The notes: generated from the sequence alone by a model not told the origin. A DNA stretch of 64,000 bases from Geothrix sp. (GCF_020622065.1 NZ_JAHRYQ010000001.1:1364001-1428000); one strand, 5' to 3'. Numbered from the stretch's first letter, positions 53,438 to 64,000 are shown. Made by a program: numbers and translations.

Positions 53438-53547
53438 GAGCGGTGTTCCTTTCTGCCGGATCCAAAGGGGACGACGAAGGCCAGCGTGGGGAGCCACAAC
53501 GCCAGCCACCACCAGGGGCTGTCGAGGAACCATCCCGCGTGGATCAT
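53434..53547 (-). CDS. 37-residue membrane peptide at the head of the LytS/LytTR operon
   Basis: MIHAGWFLDSPWWWLALWLP is followed by TLAFVVPFGSGRKEHRS. GGGAGGAAGGC lies just before the ATG and its stop overlaps the next start in the form ATGA, the same spacing used by all genes of the operon. One hydrophobic segment at about residues 11-28, rich in tryptophan, ends with a basic tail; this predicts a single-span or interfacial peptide with the C-terminus in the cytoplasm. No family is recognised. It is too short to be supported by composition alone; coupling and the ribosome site are the evidence. Confidence 0.6.
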   Translation of the reverse strand: MIHAGWFLDSPWWWLALWLPTLAFVVPFGSGRKEHRS

Positions 53548-53634
53548 GCCTTCCTCCCGTGTGATCAAGCTACGGGCGTTCCCACCTGGAATCGGGCGGG
53601 GATCGGCGAATGGCGGGCGAGGACCGGCGAGCGG

Positions 53635-54243
53635 TCAGACCCAGGTGATCGTCCCGCCCCGGCTGCGTTCCCGCCAGGCGTGATCCAGGGCGGGAACCAG
53701 GTCCGGAGGACATTCAAAGCGCACCACGGCCCCCTCGCCCTCGAAGGTCTGCTCCAGGACGAGGGCGGCGGGGAAGGCGCCCAGCAGGGCGAAGGGAAGG
53801 TGGGCCTGGGCGGCGGGCACGCGGATCTCACCCGTGCGGAGGATGCGGACCTCCTCCCAGCAGCCGGCGGCATCGGCCGCGGCCAGTGCGCCCTGAACGC
53901 CCTCGGTGTAGGCGCGCACCAAGCCGCCGGTACCGAGTTTCGTGCCGCCGTACCACCGGATGCAGACGGCGAGGAGATCGGTGACCTCCGCCCCCTCCAG
54001 CACGGCCAGCATGGGCCGCCCGGCTGTACCGGACGGTTCACCGTCGTCATCGGCGCCGAAGGCCGAGACGGGAACCCCCTCGCGCCAGGCGCTGCAGTGG
54101 TGGGTGGCGTCGAAGTCGCGTTTCCTGAGGGCCGCCAGCACCGCCGCCCGTCCGGCCGCCTCCCGGGCAGGGTGCAGCTCCGTGAGGAAGACCGAGGCCT
54201 TCTCGCGGAAACGGTGGTTCGCGACTTCCTTCAACCGACGCAT
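53635..54243 (-). CDS. YigZ / IMPACT family protein
   Basis: 202 residues from ATG 54243 (MRRLKEVANHRFREKASVF). The IMPACT motifs DDDGEPSGTAGRPML and RWYGGTKLGTGGLVRAY are complete, followed by the small C-terminal alpha/beta domain. The frame is open further upstream, but the family start fits here. Such proteins are linked to translation control in eukaryotes and are of unknown role in bacteria. It diverges from the formate-THF ligase with 107 bases between them. Confidence 0.88.
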   Translation of the reverse strand: MRRLKEVANHRFREKASVFLTELHPAREAAGRAAVLAALRKRDFDATHHCSAWREGVPVSAFGADDDGEPSGTAGRPMLAVLEGAEVTDLLAVCIRWYGGTKLGTGGLVRAYTEGVQGALAAADAAGCWEEVRILRTGEIRVPAAQAHLPFALLGAFPAALVLEQTFEGEGAVVRFECPPDLVPALDHAWRERSRGGTITWV

Positions 54244-54350
54244 GAATCCAGCATGCGGGCGGCTGTGACGGGAATCAACAAAGGGGCGACAATAGCGACC
54301 TTTCAGTCGTATTTGCTTATAGTTGGGGAGGATCTTTTCGAGGAGACGGC

Positions 54351-56258
54351 ATGGATACCGTCGCGCGGCCCTTCTCACCCACGGTCCTGCAGCGCAGGAT
54401 CCCGGTCCCCTCGGATCTGGACATCGCCCAGGCGGCCACCCTCAAGCCCATTGGGCAGGTGGCGGCGGAGCTGGGATTGCGCGACGACGAGCTCGAGTTC
54501 TACGGCCCCACCAAGGCGAAGGTCCGGCTGGAAGTGCTGGAGCGCCTGCGAGATCGCCCGGATGGCCGCTACATCGATGTCACCGCCATCACGCCCACGC
54601 CCCTGGGTGAGGGCAAGACCACCACCACCGTGGGCCTCAGCCAGGCCCTGGGCGCCCACCTGGGCCAGCGCGTGGCCACCTGCATCCGCCAGCCCAGCCA
54701 GGGCCCCACCTTCGGCATCAAGGGCGGCGCGGCCGGTGGCGGCTATAGCCAGGTGATCCCCATGGAGGACTTCAACCTCCACCTGACGGGGGACATCCAT
54801 GCCATCACCGCAGCCCATAACCTCTGCGCAGCTGCCATCGACGCCCGCATCCTGCATGAGGCCGGTGCCACGGACGAGCAGATGTTCGAGCGCATCTTCC
54901 CGAAATCCAAGGGCGCCCGGAAGTTCCCCCGGTCCCTCCAGCTGCGCTGCGCGAAGCTGGGCGTGACCAAGGGCGATCCCGACGCCTTCACGCCCGAGGA
55001 ACGGCGCCGCATCTGCCGCCTGGACCTCGACCCGGCGGCCGTTACCTGGCGTCGCGTGCTGGATACCAGTGACCGCTTCCTCCGCGGCGTCACCGTGGGG
55101 CAGGGCGATGAGGAACAGGGCTTCGCCCGGGCGACGGGCTTCGACATCGCCGTGGCCAGCGAGATCATGGCCGTGCTGGCGCTGGCCACCAGCCTCCAGG
55201 ACATGCGGCACCGCCTGGGGGCCATGGTGGTGGGCCTTGATCGGAAGGGGGATGCCGTCACGGCCGAGGACCTCGGCGTGGCCGGCGCCATGACCGTGCT
55301 GATGAAGGACGCCCTCAAGCCCACCCTGATGCAGACCCTCGAAGGCACGCCCGTCTTCGTCCACGCGGGGCCCTTCGCCAATATCGCCCACGGCAACAGC
55401 TCCATCCTGGCGGATCGGATCGCCCTCAAGCTGGCCGACTATGTGATCACGGAGTCCGGCTTCGGGGCGGACATGGGCATGGAGAAGTTCTTCGACATCA
55501 AGTGCCGTGTGTCGGGTCTGGTGCCGGATGCTGTGGTGCTGGTGGCCACAGTGCGCGCCCTGAAGATGCACGGCGGCGGCCCCAAGGTCGTGGCCGGGAA
55601 GCCCCTGGATGCGGTCTATGTGGAGGAGAACCTGGAGCTCCTCCGGCAGGGCCTGCCGAACCTGCTCCACCACATCCGCATCGCCCGGAAGTTCGGCATC
55701 CCCGTGGTGGTGGCGGTCAACGGCTTCGCCACGGACAGCCCCGCCGAGCTGGACCTGGTGCGCCGGGCCTCGCTGGAAAGCGGCGCCGAGGATGCCGTGG
55801 TCTGCCAGAACTGGGCCCTGGGCGGGGAAGGGGCGCTGGATCTGGCGAAGGCGGTCATGCGCGTCTGCGACCGGCCCTCGCATTTCCGGTTCCTCTACGA
55901 CCTGGACGAGCCCATCAAGCAGAAGATCGAGACCATCGCTCGTGAGATCTACGGCGCCGACGGGGTGGACTACTCGCCCGAGGCCGAAGCCCGGATCGAG
56001 GCCTACACCCGCCTCGGCTACGACAGGCTCCCCATCTGCATGGCCAAGACCCACTTGAGCCTGAGCCATGACCCCACGCTGAAGGGCGCCCCCACCGGCT
56101 TCCGCATTCCCGTTCGTGACATCCGGGCCAGCGTCGGGGCGGGCTTCCTCTATCCCCTGCTCGGCAAGATGGCCACCATGCCGGGCCTGCCCACCAGACC
56201 CGGGTTCTACGATGTGGACATCGAGCTGGAGACCGGTCGTGTGGTCGGTCTGTTCTGA
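54351..56258 (+). CDS. fhs: Formate--tetrahydrofolate ligase, eukaryote-like long form
   Basis: Makes 10-formyl-THF from formate, THF and ATP; 635 residues against about 555 in Moorella and most bacteria. AGGAG is 5 bases ahead of the ATG. The P-loop is [15 protein letters not shown] (near residue 83). [35 protein letters not shown] and [11 protein letters not shown] are family motifs. Between [11 protein letters not shown] and [19 protein letters not shown] is an insert of about 50 residues ([18 protein letters not shown]). That insert, and the ending [15 protein letters not shown] through VVGLF, follow the synthetase domain of eukaryotic C1-THF synthase by recall. It fits with gcvTH in one-carbon metabolism. 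Confidence 0.93.
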   Translation: MDTVARPFSPTVLQRRIPVPSDLDIAQAATLKPIGQVAAELGLRDDELEFYGPTKAKVRLEVLERLRDRPDGRYIDVTAITPTPLGEGKTTTTVGLSQALGAHLGQRVATCIRQPSQGPTFGIKGGAAGGGYSQVIPMEDFNLHLTGDIHAITAAHNLCAAAIDARILHEAGATDEQMFERIFPKSKGARKFPRSLQLRCAKLGVTKGDPDAFTPEERRRICRLDLDPAAVTWRRVLDTSDRFLRGVTVGQGDEEQGFARATGFDIAVASEIMAVLALATSLQDMRHRLGAMVVGLDRKGDAVTAEDLGVAGAMTVLMKDALKPTLMQTLEGTPVFVHAGPFANIAHGNSSILADRIALKLADYVITESGFGADMGMEKFFDIKCRVSGLVPDAVVLVATVRALKMHGGGPKVVAGKPLDAVYVEENLELLRQGLPNLLHHIRIARKFGIPVVVAVNGFATDSPAELDLVRRASLESGAEDAVVCQNWALGGEGALDLAKAVMRVCDRPSHFRFLYDLDEPIKQKIETIAREIYGADGVDYSPEAEARIEAYTRLGYDRLPICMAKTHLSLSHDPTLKGAPTGFRIPVRDIRASVGAGFLYPLLGKMATMPGLPTRPGFYDVDIELETGRVVGLF

Positions 56259-56310
56259 GCGCACGAAATCCGGAAACGGAGGGCCGCTGGTAGCATGAAC
56301 CCTTCATGAC

Positions 56311-58908
56311 ATGGGCTCTGTGATGCTGACCGGTCCGCTCCTTCCCCTCCGCAGGTGTCTCCGCGGCTTGGCAGCTTTGTCGACCGGAATCCTGCTCCTG
56401 GCGGCCGGGCCAACCTGGGCGGAGGGCGCTCCCGCGCCCCCCGCCGCGAAGACCCTGGCCGAGGCCTTCGAGAAGGGCCCCATCTCCCTGAATGCCCGGG
56501 TCCTCCGGCGCGGGACGGACGGGTCGGAGCAGACGCTCCCGCTCTTCCAGACTCCGGTCCTCCGATACCAGGACCGTGTGGAAATCTCCCTGTCCGGGGA
56601 GGCCTTCGATCCCCGGGTCACTCGCTCCGACTGGACCCTCATCGCCGTCTTCCTGCCCCGGACCGTGGCCCCGACAACCCAGGGCGTGGCTGAGCTGCGT
56701 CTCAAGCGACAGGGGGGGCAGATGGTGGCGCCCGTCCTTCAGGCCCCTTACGACGCCATTCCGATGTTTTTCCTGGTGCCCGACAGCGGAGGCCGGCGGA
56801 AGGTCCTGGCGGATGTCCTGGCCCATCTGGAAGCCTTCCGCTCCATCTGCCTCAAGCTCTCGGATCTGACCGAACAACGGGCCCATGCCGACCGTTTCCT
56901 CACCGGTCTGGACACCATCCGGAAGGACCAGTCCCCCGCGGCCTACGATGCGGCCGTCTTCAACTTCCTGAAGGCCTACGGGGGACAGGTTTCTCAGGAT
57001 CTGCAGGTTTTCCTGAGCCGGAACAGCGCCTCGAACCTCGACAAGTTTCAGTTCCTCACGCAGGAGTTCCGGCGGACCAACATCCTGGTTCCGGCCAATG
57101 ATGCCGGGGATCGAACCACCACCATCCAGGGCCAGTCGGTTTCGGGGCCCGCCCGGGCCTCTTCCGCCTACATCTCCATCGTGTTCGACCTGGTTCAGAT
57201 CTTCCAGAACCTCTGGCCCGGACACCGGTTCCAGTATGTTCCGGCCCTGGCCAAGGATTTCAACGGGACCCGCTCCCAGCTCTGGTACGGAGACTGGATC
57301 CATACCACCGGCGATATCCTCGGTGCCTTGGTGTTCAGTCCCTGTCGCTGGGAGGATGCGGAGCCCCCATCCTTCACCTTCACGGTCCCTCTGGACAGTG
57401 CCCTGGTCCAGCCCTACGGTCAGCTGCTGCTCCGGCCCAAGGCCGGGAGCAACCTGCCTTTCGCCCTGTTCGGGCATGACTGGCGGCTGATCGTCGAAGG
57501 CCCGAACGGGGAGAAGCTCGCGCCGCTGCCCCTCGCACCGAGCCCGGGCAAGCAGGCCTTTATGATCATTCCGGGTGCTCCCCTGGAGGCCCTTCGGCAG
57601 CATGGTTTCCTGCGCGTCAAGGCCCACATTGAGGGTGCATGGGGCTTCCAGGCCGTGGCCACCGAGGCCCAGGAGCTTCCCGCCGGCCTCGATCCCACAT
57701 GGCTTCCCTCCGCCGCGGAGCGGGCTCACTTCATGGTGGGCGAAGCCAGTGTGCTGCGGCTCCCGGCGCCCTGGGCCGCCTGCCTCGGTCGCATCGCCTT
57801 CCGCCCGGGCAGGACCGGAGCCTCTCCCCTGGAGGCCGAGCTGAAACGGCAGCCGGATGGGGCGGGACTGGCCACATTCAGGCCCCTGGGAAACCTGTCC
57901 GGGCCGGGAAACCTGGAGTTGTTCCTGCCCGGGGCCGAGCGGCCCACCTTGAGCATCCCCATGACCCTGCTGCCTCCCCTGCCGGTGGTGGACCGTGTGG
58001 AGGCTCATCAAGGTGAGGCGACCCTCCTCATCTCCGGGCGCAACCTCGGCGAGGCTTCCCAGTGCGTCCTCGGAGGCCAGGTCCTGGCCCGGGGCAAGGA
58101 GAACAGCGACGGTTGGACCTTCGATTCCGCCAAGGGTCCGATCCCCGGAGTCTCCGGAGCCCTGTTGCAGGGGGAGATCCAATTGGCCGATGGGCGGACG
58201 CTGGCCCTGAAGGATGTGCGGCTGCTCCCCCCGCGTCCGGTCCTCGGCAGCCTTCAGGTGCTGGCCGAGCAGCCCGCTCCGGGCCTGCCGCTCTCCGCGG
58301 ACCCCCCGCTCCTGTCGACCACCAGCCCTGTGATGGTGTCGATCCTGCCGGGCCGGAAAGGAGCCTTCCCCTTCGGGCACAGCCCCAAGCTGTCCCTGCG
58401 CCTCTCGGACGAGCCGGGCACCGTGCGCGCGGTGCCTCCCGCCGCGGTCCGCCTGCTGGGGCGCGGCCAGCGCCTCATCGCCACGCTCCGGGTGGCGGAC
58501 CTCTTCGGCCCTACGGCTTCCGGGCGCCTGGAGATCCAGGTGGAGGACGCCTCCGCAGGCGCCAGCGCCTGGGTCGTCCTGCCGCCGCTGTTCGTGGACC
58601 TACCCATCGTCAAGCGGCTTTACCAGGATGGCACCGGCACGCACCTGGAAGGCCCGGCGCTTGAAGCGATCGAGGCGGTGGCCCCCAGTCCTGCCGGCCC
58701 CTGGGTGCCGCTGGCCATGGACTTCCGGAACGGGAGCCAATCCGCTGAGGTTCCGCCGCCTCTGCCTGGGGAGAATCTCTGCCTGCGGCTCTACGGCTGG
58801 CCCGAGGTTCTGGTGCGGCTCCTGGGACCGGCGCCTGCATCGTCCTCGGCGCCGGTGAATACCGCCAGGCCTGAGGCTCGGCCCGGTCCGACTCCGGCAC
58901 CCAAGTAG
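56311..58908 (+). CDS. Large secreted protein of unknown function
   Basis: 865 residues. After an N-terminal signal (about residues 15-40: LAALSTGILLLAAGPTWAEG) the chain is mostly predicted beta with many prolines. A helical segment lies near 165-215 (LADVLAHLEAFRSICLKL). At about 570-600 DRVEAHQGEATLLISGRNLGE resembles an IPT/TIG fold, and the region around 640-800 looks like further beta-sandwich units. No catalytic motif is seen. A Pro/Ser/Ala tail (PASSSAPVNTARPEARPGPTPAPK) ends the protein. It lies between fhs and a bidirectional terminator, presumably as its own unit. Confidence 0.7.
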   Translation: MGSVMLTGPLLPLRRCLRGLAALSTGILLLAAGPTWAEGAPAPPAAKTLAEAFEKGPISLNARVLRRGTDGSEQTLPLFQTPVLRYQDRVEISLSGEAFDPRVTRSDWTLIAVFLPRTVAPTTQGVAELRLKRQGGQMVAPVLQAPYDAIPMFFLVPDSGGRRKVLADVLAHLEAFRSICLKLSDLTEQRAHADRFLTGLDTIRKDQSPAAYDAAVFNFLKAYGGQVSQDLQVFLSRNSASNLDKFQFLTQEFRRTNILVPANDAGDRTTTIQGQSVSGPARASSAYISIVFDLVQIFQNLWPGHRFQYVPALAKDFNGTRSQLWYGDWIHTTGDILGALVFSPCRWEDAEPPSFTFTVPLDSALVQPYGQLLLRPKAGSNLPFALFGHDWRLIVEGPNGEKLAPLPLAPSPGKQAFMIIPGAPLEALRQHGFLRVKAHIEGAWGFQAVATEAQELPAGLDPTWLPSAAERAHFMVGEASVLRLPAPWAACLGRIAFRPGRTGASPLEAELKRQPDGAGLATFRPLGNLSGPGNLELFLPGAERPTLSIPMTLLPPLPVVDRVEAHQGEATLLISGRNLGEASQCVLGGQVLARGKENSDGWTFDSAKGPIPGVSGALLQGEIQLADGRTLALKDVRLLPPRPVLGSLQVLAEQPAPGLPLSADPPLLSTTSPVMVSILPGRKGAFPFGHSPKLSLRLSDEPGTVRAVPPAAVRLLGRGQRLIATLRVADLFGPTASGRLEIQVEDASAGASAWVVLPPLFVDLPIVKRLYQDGTGTHLEGPALEAIEAVAPSPAGPWVPLAMDFRNGSQSAEVPPPLPGENLCLRLYGWPEVLVRLLGPAPASSSAPVNTARPEARPGPTPAPK

Positions 58909-58913
58909 ATGCG

Positions 58914-58941
58914 AAACGGACCCGCACTGGCGGGTCCGTTT
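58914..58941. terminator. Bidirectional terminator between two convergent genes
   Basis: A perfect 12-bp stem, AAACGGACCCGC / GCGGGTCCGTTT, closes an ACTG loop, 6 bases after the stop of the large secreted protein and 19 bases from the icd stop. T-rich arm ends on both strands support use in either direction. Confidence 0.82.
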
Positions 58942-58959
58942 CAGGCGTTTCCGAGGCCG

Positions 58960-61194
<2,235 letters not shown>

Positions 61195-61279
61195 TTAGAA
61201 TCTTCCCCGGCTCGACCCGAACGAGAACGGCAGGCAGATCTCGTTTGTCCGGCGACGGGTAATCAAGGCAGACTCCCAC

Positions 61280-61309
61280 GGGAAAAGCCTTGCTTCAAGC
61301 GGCTTTCCC
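61280..61309 (-). terminator. Possible terminator hairpin between the metallophosphatase and icd genes
   Basis: GGGAAAAGCC (61280-61289) and GGCTTTCCC (61301-61309) pair with one bulged base around an 11-base loop, about 43 bases downstream of the metallophosphatase stop on the minus strand. No clean U run follows. The rest of 61186-61351 shows no other recognisable element; it must also hold the icd promoter. Confidence 0.4.
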
Positions 61310-61351
61310 TGTCGAGACGGCGGTTTGGGACTTCGGTCACTCCGGGCGTTT

Positions 61352-62308
61352 TCAGCCCGCCACCGGCATGGCGACTCCAGAGGCGGCCTTGACGCCGCCG
61401 CGGGTCAGGGCGAAGTCCATGCGGCCCAGATTCACGCCGCCAAAGCCGACCTGGAACACGAGGGTCTCCCCCTGGGCCTGGGGAAGCTTGGTGGGTGTTT
61501 CCAAAAAGGTGTGGCTGTGCCCACCGATCACGGCGTCGATACCTGCCACCGCGCCGGGCAGGCGCAGGTCGTCGTGGGCGGAATCCTTGTTGCTGTAGCC
61601 CAGATGGGACAGCACCACCACCAGGTCCACCTTTTCGACCTCGCGCAGCCGCTTCACCACCGGTCTCAGGCTTTCGTAGGGGTCCTTCCAGACGATCCCC
61701 TCGTGGTTCTTGGGGGCCACCAGACCCGCGAACGCCACGCCCACGCCGGTGATGCCCACCTTCAGCCCCGGGAATTCGCGGACGAGATAGGGCCGGATGC
61801 GTTTTTCGAGGGCGGGAGCGCCCTTGCAGTCGAAATTGCAGTTGACGAAGGCGAAGGGCGGGTTGGCGTGCTTGAGCTGCTCCATGGATTCCATGGCCTC
61901 CACCAGCATTCCCACGCCGTTGTCAAAATCGTGGTTGCCCAAAGTGCCCGCGTCGTAGCCCACCATGCGCATGAGCTGATAGTCCAGGCGACCCTTGTAG
62001 CGGTTGAAGTAGGGCGTGCCCTGGAAGGTGTCGCCGGCGTCCAGGAGCAGCACGGCCCCCAGCTGCTGGCGCAGCTGCCGCACCAGGGTGGCCCGGCGGG
62101 CCATGCCGCCCTTGCCGCTGATGGCGCCGTTGCCCGGCCCGAAGGGCTCGATGCGGGAGTGGGTGTCGTTGGTGTGCAGGAGGGTGACGCGGCCGGCGGC
62201 GGCCGCCTCGGTACCCCCCATCACAGCCCCCATTGAGGCCCGCAGGGGGGATACCTGGGAGGCGGCAGCGGCGGCGCCAAGGGAGACGAGGAAATCGCGG
62301 CGATCCAT
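61352..62308 (-). CDS. 5'-nucleotidase-type metallophosphoesterase (catalytic domain only)
   Basis: 318 residues, start at ATG 62308 with a twin-arginine-like signal MDRRDFLVSLGAAAAAS. The dimetal site is complete: LLHTNDTHSRIEPF, LLDAGDTFQGTP, TLGNHDFDNGV, VVLSHLGYSNKD and IGGHSHTF. In typical secreted 5'-nucleotidases this domain is fused to a C-terminal nucleotide-binding domain; here that part is a separate gene upstream (62317-63117), transcribed first. It is 8 bases after that gene. Substrate: nucleoside 5'-monophosphates or related, by family only. Confidence 0.88.
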   Translation of the reverse strand: MDRRDFLVSLGAAAAASQVSPLRASMGAVMGGTEAAAAGRVTLLHTNDTHSRIEPFGPGNGAISGKGGMARRATLVRQLRQQLGAVLLLDAGDTFQGTPYFNRYKGRLDYQLMRMVGYDAGTLGNHDFDNGVGMLVEAMESMEQLKHANPPFAFVNCNFDCKGAPALEKRIRPYLVREFPGLKVGITGVGVAFAGLVAPKNHEGIVWKDPYESLRPVVKRLREVEKVDLVVVLSHLGYSNKDSAHDDLRLPGAVAGIDAVIGGHSHTFLETPTKLPQAQGETLVFQVGFGGVNLGRMDFALTRGGVKAASGVAMPVAG

Positions 62309-62316
62309 GCGGGCCC

Positions 62317-63117
62317 CTACAGCTTCAGCTTCTTGTCGCGGATGGCTTCCTGGATTGGAACTGGAATCCCATAGCGCCCCGGGGGTGGGGAAACCAGGTC
62401 CTTCTTCGCCTTGCCCAGGGCCGCACATTCATCGAGCAGCATCTGCCTGAGCGTGACACCCGTGGTGAAGGGCTTGCGCCCCTTCTTCAGTGTGGGGATG
62501 GAATCGCCGCCACCGTAGAGGTAGTCCGTCGTGGCCACCTTGATTGTGGCTTCCGGATCGATGGGGCTGCCGTCCTCCCAAGTGACGGTGAGGACAGCCT
62601 GCTCAGGGGGGCCTTCGATCTTCGCCTTCACGCCGGAACAGGGCTCACCGCCTCGGCGGAGCAGGCCTTCCTTCACGACCTGGATCACCTCGGCGCCCGT
62701 GAGCTCGATCACCACCATCTCGTTCTCGAAGGGCATCAGCTCGAAGATGTCGCCCACCTTGAGCTGTCCCGGTCGCAGGTTGGCCCGCAAGCCTCCGGCA
62801 TTGGTGATGGCAAACGGGACTGGCATGCCCACGAGGGGTTGGGCGGCTCGGCGCATGACATCCGAAACCCAATAGCCCAGCAGGTTCTCCTCGCCCCGGC
62901 GCCCACGGAAGAGCCCCTGGGGCGCCTCCACCAGCGGCAGACCGAAGCTGGCCTTGATCTCCGCCGCCAAAGGGGCGATGACCTTCTGGATGTCCGCATC
63001 CTCCGGAATGGCCTCCGTAATGGGGATGACCTCGGTCTTCACGCTGGGGGGCTGCGCCGCCAGCGGAAGGGAAAACAGGGAAAAGACGAGGAGGGCACGA
63101 CCTGGATTAGGCTTCAC
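62317..63117 (-). CDS. 5'-nucleotidase C-terminal domain protein (separate gene)
   Basis: 266 residues. GTG 63117 has GGAAG 6 bases upstream and gives signal peptide MKPNPGRALLVFSLFSLPLAAQ; the ATG six bases earlier sits directly against the ribosome site. The body is the substrate-binding domain of 5'-nucleotidases: NLLGYWVSDVMRRA, FAITNAGGLRANLRPGQLKVGDIFELMPFENEMVVIELTGAEV, VATTDYLYGGGDSIPTL. The aromatic stacking pair could not be assigned. It has no phosphatase motifs of its own and is probably paired with the next gene's product in the periplasm. It overlaps the upstream membrane gene. Confidence 0.85.
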   Translation of the reverse strand: MKPNPGRALLVFSLFSLPLAAQPPSVKTEVIPITEAIPEDADIQKVIAPLAAEIKASFGLPLVEAPQGLFRGRRGEENLLGYWVSDVMRRAAQPLVGMPVPFAITNAGGLRANLRPGQLKVGDIFELMPFENEMVVIELTGAEVIQVVKEGLLRRGGEPCSGVKAKIEGPPEQAVLTVTWEDGSPIDPEATIKVATTDYLYGGGDSIPTLKKGRKPFTTGVTLRQMLLDECAALGKAKKDLVSPPPGRYGIPVPIQEAIRDKKLKL

Positions 63118-64000
63118 GGGCATCTTCCTTCAAGGCCGCCAGGGCGTCCCGCACGGCGGCATCGTGGATCCAGAATCGGGCGGCGGCGCGGAGGAACCAG
63201 CCCATCAGCCAGCCGTTGATCAGGGTGGCGGCCAGCTGCAGCAGCAGGAACAGCCAGACCCTGAAGGTGGTGCCGCCCCCCAGCCGCCAGGCCAGCAACA
63301 GCACCAGGAAGGGGAGCAGGGCACGCAAGGCGGCTCCGCCGAGATTCACCAGCCCCCACTGGATCGGGTGCATCCAGAGCCGCAGAAAGCAGTCCGCCAG
63401 GTGCGCCCAGTAGCCCCGAGAGAGTCCCGCCGCGCGCCCCAGCCGGCAGAACCACCACTGGAGGTTCAGGGCCGCGACGGTCGCCATCACCACCAGCGGA
63501 CGCCCAAAAAAGGCCATCCAGCCGAGCCCGTCGATGCCCAGGCTTCCGGCCCAGGCCAGGGCCGAATAGGCCGCCCAGCCCACCAGGCCCACCGGCAGGA
63601 GGCCGATCAGGAGGGTGTCCAGTGCGCCCAGCAGCCAGGGGCCCAGCCGGGCCTTCTGTCCGCCCGCTTCCGCCTGCAGGCGCCAACCATACCAGAGCAC
63701 GATCACCAGGCCAAGGCCCAGCAGGTGGACCGTCGGCGAGTTGGCCAGGCGATGTTGAAGGCCGCCGTTCACCCACAGTTCCCAGATGTCGCGCGCACTG
63801 ATTCCTTCGCCCCAGTGGCTGGGCAGGGCGCTCCAGCCAGCGGCCCGGCGGAGGTGGCCCGCCCAGCCCAGGGAGGGCCCCAGCAGGACCAGCACCCAGC
63901 CCGCCATCAGGCCCCAGCCCCATCGGCCGAAACCGCCGGGCAGAGCAGGGGCGAAGAAGGACCACGGCGCCCGAGGCGACAGGGTCTCCTCGGTGTGGAT
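63107..64000 (-). CDS. Polytopic membrane protein, 5' end beyond the window
   Basis: The frame remains open to base 64000 (IHTEETLSPRAPWSFFAPAL...), with the first ATG at 63907, so the true start may lie outside. Visible 297 residues hold about five spans, tryptophan-rich, ending with the helix HDAAVRDALAALKEDAREA. VHLLGLGLVIVLWYGW, WLLGALDTLLIGLLPVGLVGWAAY and LRALLPFLVLLLAWRL are spans. No family is recognised. Its last 11 bases overlap the 5'-nucleotidase C-domain gene, so the three genes likely form one operon. Confidence 0.65.
   Translation of the reverse strand: MHTEETLSPRAPWSFFAPALPGGFGRWGWGLMAGWVLVLLGPSLGWAGHLRRAAGWSALPSHWGEGISARDIWELWVNGGLQHRLANSPTVHLLGLGLVIVLWYGWRLQAEAGGQKARLGPWLLGALDTLLIGLLPVGLVGWAAYSALAWAGSLGIDGLGWMAFFGRPLVVMATVAALNLQWWFCRLGRAAGLSRGYWAHLADCFLRLWMHPIQWGLVNLGGAALRALLPFLVLLLAWRLGGGTTFRVWLFLLLQLAATLINGWLMGWFLRAAARFWIHDAAVRDALAALKEDAREA

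Noticed and set aside
61352-63117. Frameshifted pseudogene of a single 5'-nucleotidase
   Set aside because: Domain order is inverted and each part has its own start and signal peptide.

Overview
The window is a GC-rich (about two-thirds GC by eye), densely packed chromosomal segment from a Gram-negative bacterium with a lipopolysaccharide outer membrane (lptD, kdsB). Two things suggest Acidobacteriota, probably the Holophagaceae (Geothrix/Holophaga type): the secreted protein at 46563-47726, which resembles the acidobacterial VWFA-related family, and the mixture of a quinol nitric oxide reductase, NADP-dependent monomeric isocitrate dehydrogenase, chemotaxis genes and tryptophanase. The lineage is an inference from gene content; no marker such as 16S rRNA is present. 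There are no insertion sequences, prophage genes, CRISPR arrays or integrases. This is a housekeeping and metabolism region, with some poorly described small operons.

Left part (1-13.5 kb): a phosphate-uptake operon on the minus strand (pstS, hairpin, pstC, pstA running off the edge). It diverges from an RNase E/G gene followed by a ZIP metal transporter and lptD. Convergent to these is a minus-strand run of kdsB, trxB, alr and a diguanylate cyclase.

13.6-24.5 kb: a signalling block on the plus strand. It holds CheA and CheW, then fabH and rsmD, then a multi-membrane-span methyl-accepting protein, a HAMP histidine kinase and a translationally coupled REC-GAF protein with a degenerate kinase-like end. 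A lone CoA-transferase A subunit follows on the minus strand.

24.5-39.6 kb: mixed metabolism. Plus-strand genes are a PD40 beta-propeller protein, a gmhB-like phosphatase, sfsA, gcvT-gcvH, a MltD-type lytic transglycosylase with three LysM domains, a free-standing tRNA-Ala(GGC) with recognisable promoter and hairpin, an ABC-F ATPase, a PhzF-like isomerase and an SDR. Minus-strand genes are a secreted transglutaminase-like protein, an aldehyde dehydrogenase and tryptophanase. Divergent from the last are coaX and birA.

39.7-50.5 kb: a nitric-oxide/respiration cluster (qNOR, small cupin, NDH-2) with an unusually AT-rich upstream region. After it come a DRE-TIM acyltransferase and a Ppx/GppA phosphatase (minus), then an envelope set of secreted VWA-like protein, Sel1 lipoprotein, a protein of tandem SCP2-like modules and a tiny cysteine-rich protein.

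50.5-64 kb: a five-gene, end-to-end overlapping minus-strand operon (37-residue membrane peptide, two LiaF-like membrane proteins, LytS-type kinase, LytTR regulator). This is the best candidate for an under-described system in the window. Then come a YigZ-family protein, a eukaryote-type formate-tetrahydrofolate ligase, a large secreted protein of unknown function, monomeric isocitrate dehydrogenase, and a 5'-nucleotidase split into two genes in inverted domain order behind a membrane-protein gene that leaves the window.
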